Source of the DNA: Bacteroidetes bacterium RIFCSPLOWO2_12_FULL_37_12
GTDB lineage: Bacteria; Bacteroidota; Bacteroidia; 2-12-FULL-37-12
Length of the DNA stretch: 64,000 nucleotides
NCBI GenBank assembly: GCA_001769655.1
Contig: MEPC01000024.1
Span: 265,572-329,571 of the forward strand
Direction: 5' to 3'
A program made the translations under genes and the position numbers. How positions within the stretch are numbered: position 1 is the first letter of the stretch; every line of letters starts with the position of its first letter. Shown piece by piece: positions 60,828-64,000 of the stretch. The notes beneath the pieces were generated by a model. The model ran no database searches, was not told the DNA's origin, and saw only the letters and a list, made by a program, of their open reading frames with translations.

Positions 60828-61125
60828 AAATTATTTTTCCGGTTTCCTCGACAATAGTTCTGAATTCATGTTCAATGCTTTTCAAAAAAATCAGGTCAAC
60901 ATGATGCAAGCCCGATACCCTGTTAATCTGATAAATGAGATCATTTAAGGTTTTTGCATCCGGCTTTTTCATTTCCAATGCAAAATCAAAATCAGACCCC
61001 ATTTTATTTTCGCTTTTTGCGCGTGACCCAAAAAGATAAATTAATGAAGGATTAAATTGTTGAACTAAAATCTTTTTGACATGTTCAATTATGAAATGAG
61101 CCCGTTTTGCAGTGTTTGATTTCAT
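60814..61125 (-). CDS. mntA: Minimal nucleotidyltransferase (MNT) antitoxin candidate
   Basis: This 103-residue pol-beta-type nucleotidyltransferase has LIYLFGSRAKSENKMGSDFDFAL: GSRAK at 33-37 and the catalytic GSDFD at 43-47. A third acidic residue lies in HHVDLIFL near 76. It is the first gene of the pair and precedes hepT with a 14-base overlap. It probably adenylylates HepT to neutralise it. The assignment rests on motif and partner. Confidence 0.9.
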   Translation of the reverse strand: MKSNTAKRAHFIIEHVKKILVQQFNPSLIYLFGSRAKSENKMGSDFDFALEMKKPDAKTLNDLIYQINRVSGLHHVDLIFLKSIEHEFRTIVEETGKIIYEKK

Positions 61126-61242
61126 ACTAAAAGTTTAACCGTTGTGACCAATCAGTGGTAATAAAAATATTTCAATCTAAACAAATTTATATGAAAATTT
61201 TGACTTACAGATAAATGGCATATAAATCCAAGCTCTCTTTAA

Positions 61243-61280
61243 CCCTCTCCATTTTTTTCGAGAGGGGCTGGGGTGAGGTC
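61243..61280. repeat. CCCTCTC/GAGAGGG hairpin with GGGGCTGGGGTGAGGTC tail
   Basis: CCCTCTC (61243-61249) pairs with GAGAGGG (61260-61266). The right side continues as GGGGCTGGGGTGAGGTC (61264-61280), the same word as in the inverted repeat at 45426-45588. It lies between the MNT gene and the ABC exporter operon. Confidence 0.8.
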
Positions 61281-61386
61281 GGATTTATAAAGCAAATTTA
61301 ATAACTTGTTTCAAGTTTATTTTCCCACCAAAGATACTCATAAAAAATACAAATAAAAGATTTTTAACATATTTTTACAAAAAATA

Positions 61387-62121
61387 ATGCCCTCCCCTCC
61401 CGTCATACAAGCTGAAAATCTCACCAAGCGATTCGGCAATTTTACTGCCGTTGATGCCATATCCTTTGAGGTAGGAAAGGGAGAAATTTTTGGCTTTCTC
61501 GGCGCTAACGGAGCCGGTAAGACCACCGCCATAAAAATGCTCTGCGGACTTTCAAATCCTACCAGTGGAAGTGCAACAGTTGCCGGATTTGATATTTTCA
61601 AACAACAGGAGAAAATAAAAAAACATATCGGTTACATGAGCCAGCGGTTTTCGCTATACGATGACCTTACGGTTCGTGAAAATATCCGGTTTTATGGAGG
61701 GATTTATGGTTTGAGCCGGTTGAAAATAATTGAAAAAACTGAACAACTTCTGAAAAAACTGAACATGGAAGAAATCAGCAATAAACTCATCCGGGATATA
61801 CCGCTGGGATGGAAACAAAAATTAGCTTTTTCCATTGCTGTTCTGCATGAACCTGAGATTGTCTTTCTTGATGAACCAACGAGCGGCGTTGACCCGGTGA
61901 CACGAAGACAATTCTGGGATCTGATTTATGAAACAGCCGCCAATGGCATTACAGCATTCGTCACCACGCATTACATGGACGAAGCGGAATATTGTGATAG
62001 AATTTCCATCATGGTGGATGGTAAGATAAAAGCCCTCAATACTCCTTCGTTGTTGAAAAAATCTTTTGATACAGCTTCCATGGATGAGGTGTTTGTGAAA
62101 TTAGCACGAGGGGGCGATTGA
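61387..62121 (+). CDS. ABC-2 type exporter ATP-binding protein
   Basis: This 244-residue ATPase has FGFLGANGAGKTTAIKMLCGL with Walker A GANGAGKTT near 39-47. A Q-loop region reads MSQRFSLYDDLTVRENIRFYGG, the signature region is IPLGWKQKLAFSIAVLHEPEIVFLDEPTSGVDP, and the switch is VTTHYMDEAEYCD. It matches ATPases of drug or lipid exporters that pair with ABC-2 permeases. Two permeases follow after a 344-base gap. No membrane fusion protein precedes it in this window. Confidence 0.93.
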   Translation: MPSPPVIQAENLTKRFGNFTAVDAISFEVGKGEIFGFLGANGAGKTTAIKMLCGLSNPTSGSATVAGFDIFKQQEKIKKHIGYMSQRFSLYDDLTVRENIRFYGGIYGLSRLKIIEKTEQLLKKLNMEEISNKLIRDIPLGWKQKLAFSIAVLHEPEIVFLDEPTSGVDPVTRRQFWDLIYETAANGITAFVTTHYMDEAEYCDRISIMVDGKIKALNTPSLLKKSFDTASMDEVFVKLARGGD

Positions 62122-62159
62122 GAAAGGGAGAAAGGGAGAAAGGGAGAAAGGGAGAAAGG
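62120..62159 (+). repeat. Tandem octamer GAGAAAGG, five exact units
   Basis: Five exact copies of GAGAAAGG start at the stop codon of the ABC ATPase gene. The array is purine-only on this strand. It shares the 8-base period, but not the sequence, of the GGGGTATA arrays. Confidence 0.93.
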
Positions 62160-62465
62160 TATTTTTCTTAAAAACATCCGATTGTAAAAAAGGCATGCTA
62201 TTTTTACAAAATTTGTATAAAAATTATATTTAACAACACTGCGCACAGCGGCGCTAAATTAAACAATATAACAAATTTTAATTTGGTAAGCCCAAAATGA
62301 AAAAATAAAAATTTTGCCACTGATTACACGGATTAATGTTATAAAAAATCTTAAAATCGTGTTTAATCAGTGTAATCAGTGGCTAAATTTTTTTTTCTTG
62401 TTCAATTAGTGGTTTAATTAATTTGGATACTGAACAGTAACGAATTATATTAATAAATTCTGTAA
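62122..62465. other. 344-base gap inside the exporter operon
   Basis: The gap between the ATPase and first permease genes has no credible gene. It holds the end of the GAGAAAGG array, an AT-rich stretch, and a hairpin at 62316-62383. A gap this large is unusual within an ABC exporter operon and suggests repeats have expanded it. Confidence 0.7.
62316..62383. repeat. Hairpin GCCACTGATTACACGGATTAA and its complement
   Basis: Arms of 21 bases at 62316-62336 and 62363-62383 pair with one mismatch around a 26-base loop. The same kind of word (GCCACTAATTAACAC) forms the hairpin at 59738. Confidence 0.88.
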
Positions 62466-63572
62466 ATGAATCGTTTTTTCGGTTTTGTCCTTAAGGAAAT
62501 TTATCATATCATCCGTGACCAGCGGACGCTTGTCATCCTTTTCGGGATGCCGGTGATACAAATATTTCTCTTCGGGTATGCGCTGACCAATGAAATAAAA
62601 AATGCACGGATTGCCGTTTATGATCCCTCTAAAGATTATGTGACACAGGGAATTATTAACAAATTGGTTTCTTCCGGATATTTCATTCTTCAGCAATATT
62701 TAGAGACACCAGCGGAAACAGACCACGTTTTCCGTAAAACAAAAACAAAGGAGGTCTTGATTTTTGAAAGTCAATTCAGTGAAAAACTTTTTAAAAACGG
62801 AAAAGCATCCGTTCAGATTATCGGCGATGCCACTGACCCTAATGAAGCCAACGTATTAGCAAATTATACTTCCGCCATTTTGCAGGATTATCAGCAGGAA
62901 TTGAATAAGACCTCTGCAAAACCTGTTTTGATTTTGCCGGAAGTTAAAATGTTATTCAACCCCGGTTTAAAAGGGGTCTATATGTTTATTCCCGGTTTAA
63001 TGGCACTCATTCTCATTCTTATTTCAGCATTGATGACTTCCATTTCCATTGCCCGTGAAAAAGAGTTGGGAACCATGGAAGTTTTACTTGCCTCCCCGTT
63101 AAACCCGCTTCAGATAATTCTTGGCAAAGTCCTGCCCTATTTGGTTCTATCGTTTGTTATCGCACTCATCATTCTCGGTCTGGGCATGACGGTCTTTGGG
63201 GTTCCGGTAAAAGGTAGTTTTGTACTGCTTCTCGGAGAATGTCTGTTATTTACGTTAATGTCACTCTCTCTTGGAATTTTAATTTCTACGGTGGCAAATT
63301 CCCAGCAAACCGCCATGATGATGTCCATGTTCGGGTTAATGCTTCCAACGGTTTTACTATCAGGGTTTGTGTTCCCCATCGAAAACATGCCGGTAATTCT
63401 TCAATGGCTGAGCGTTTTAAGTCCGGCGCGTTGGTTTATAGCCATTATAAAAGGCATCATGCACAAAGGGGTTGGAATCGAATTTCTCTGGAAAGAGACC
63501 GGTATTATTTTATTGATGACACTGTTTTTTATCTGGCAGAGTATCCGGAAATTTAAAATACGATTAGAATGA
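62466..63572 (+). CDS. ABC-2 type exporter permease (YhhJ/YbhR-like), first
   Basis: This 368-residue permease has one N-terminal TM helix (TLVILFGMPVIQIFLFGYAL), a periplasmic domain of about 130 residues, then five C-terminal TM helices. SIAREKELGTMEVLLASPLNPLQIILGKVLPYL, the coupling-helix hallmark of the family, is near 195-225, and GFVFPIENMPVILQWLSVLSPARWF near 305. It exports a drug, lipid or similar compound with the upstream ATPase. Its TGA overlaps the ATG of the next permease (ATGA). Confidence 0.93.
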   Translation: MNRFFGFVLKEIYHIIRDQRTLVILFGMPVIQIFLFGYALTNEIKNARIAVYDPSKDYVTQGIINKLVSSGYFILQQYLETPAETDHVFRKTKTKEVLIFESQFSEKLFKNGKASVQIIGDATDPNEANVLANYTSAILQDYQQELNKTSAKPVLILPEVKMLFNPGLKGVYMFIPGLMALILILISALMTSISIAREKELGTMEVLLASPLNPLQIILGKVLPYLVLSFVIALIILGLGMTVFGVPVKGSFVLLLGECLLFTLMSLSLGILISTVANSQQTAMMMSMFGLMLPTVLLSGFVFPIENMPVILQWLSVLSPARWFIAIIKGIMHKGVGIEFLWKETGIILLMTLFFIWQSIRKFKIRLE

Positions 63573-64000
63573 GAACCATCCTATACATATTACAAAAAGA
63601 ATTCATTCAAATCTTCCGCAACCGGATGATGTTACCAATTATTTTTGTGGCACCGGTCGTTCAACTGTTGATTCTTTCCAATGCGGCTACTTTTGAAATC
63701 AGAAAAGCAAACATGGTAGTGGTGGATAGTGATCACAGTATATTATCCCGCGAAATGGTTTCACATTTTAGTGGCACTACTTTTTTCAATATTCTGCGTT
63801 ATTGTGATTCTTATCCGCAAGCTGAAAAAGAACTAATAAAGAATAATGCAAAAATCATTTTATTGATTCCACGCGGGTTGGAGAAAAATTTTTTAACCCG
63901 GCAAAAACCGCAGGTTCAGTTTATCATTCATGCCGAAGATGGCGCGGCGGCAGGTGTTCTTTACAGTTATGCCGGCGGCATACTTGCCAATTTCAATAAA
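63569..64000 (+). CDS. ABC-2 type exporter permease, second, cut by window end
   Basis: The first 144 codons are inside the window: MRTILYILQKEFIQIFRNRM, a first TM helix (LPIIFVAPVVQLLILSNAAT) and the start of the periplasmic domain (ANMVVVDSDHSILSREMVSH). It is a homologue of the previous gene, and the two probably form a heterodimer. The 4-base ATGA overlap shows translational coupling. The C-terminal membrane domain lies outside. Confidence 0.9.
   Translation, partial: MRTILYILQKEFIQIFRNRMMLPIIFVAPVVQLLILSNAATFEIRKANMVVVDSDHSILSREMVSHFSGTTFFNILRYCDSYPQAEKELIKNNAKIILLIPRGLEKNFLTRQKPQVQFIIHAEDGAAAGVLYSYAGGILANFNK

Overview
The window reads as chromosomal DNA of a free-living member of the Bacteroidota. 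The base composition is AT-rich. Shine-Dalgarno sequences are mostly absent, and many genes carry the Bacteroidota -7 promoter element TAnnTTTG, twice with a TTTG box 19 bases upstream. The protein families agree: GH3-like proteins, PlsY, Mpl, a Bacteroidota-style dipeptide permease with a large periplasmic insert, the TM2/DUF2752/DUF4870 trio and a large alpha-2-macroglobulin lipoprotein. Genus cannot be set from the sequence alone.

Layout. 0-3.7 kb: partial M20 peptidase, tRNA-Leu(GAG), molybdopterin genes (mobA-moaD-moaE) and exonuclease VII (xseA-xseB). 3.7-8.7 kb: a tight five-gene minus-strand operon (flippase-like, glycosyltransferase, small conserved protein, peptide ABC permease, SpoIIE-type phosphatase). 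8.9-22.3 kb: housekeeping genes (ruvC, SDR, rhodanese, plsY, dihydroorotase, RecD-like helicase, thioesterase, alpha-2-macroglobulin). 22.4-30.7 kb: a plus-strand type I restriction-modification island, hsdM - DUF1016 nuclease - hsdS - TcmP - three-Cys-motif DUF5131 protein - hsdR. 30.8-41.3 kb: GH3, HTH regulator, glycosyltransferase, orphan sdhB, flippase-like, panC, rnr and a double ABC ATPase. 41.5-50.4 kb: a DUF433/DUF5615 toxin-antitoxin-like pair, TPR protein, small asparaginase-like protein, M48 protease, small membrane proteins, DEDD exonuclease, mpl and a radical SAM protein. 50.4-55.0 kb: a plus-strand accessory island in which three copies of a long direct repeat separate a PIN toxin/antitoxin pair, an ATPase + PIN-like pair and a DinB-like gene. 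55-64 kb: RmlD-like reductase, cyanophycin synthetase, rhomboid protease, DUF1697, a MNT/HepT pair and an ABC-2 exporter cut by the window end.

The two most accessory-looking blocks are the restriction island and the repeat-separated cassettes at 50.4-55.0 kb. The second holds the best candidate for an undescribed defence module (ABC-type ATPase + PIN-like nuclease with a consensus promoter). Across the backbone the quasi-palindrome AGTGNCACT recurs at least 16 times by eye, where about one is expected, and it is missing from both islands. Intergenic spaces are filled with dispersed hairpins, including three palindromes sharing a GGTGCACC centre, and with G-rich tandem octamers.
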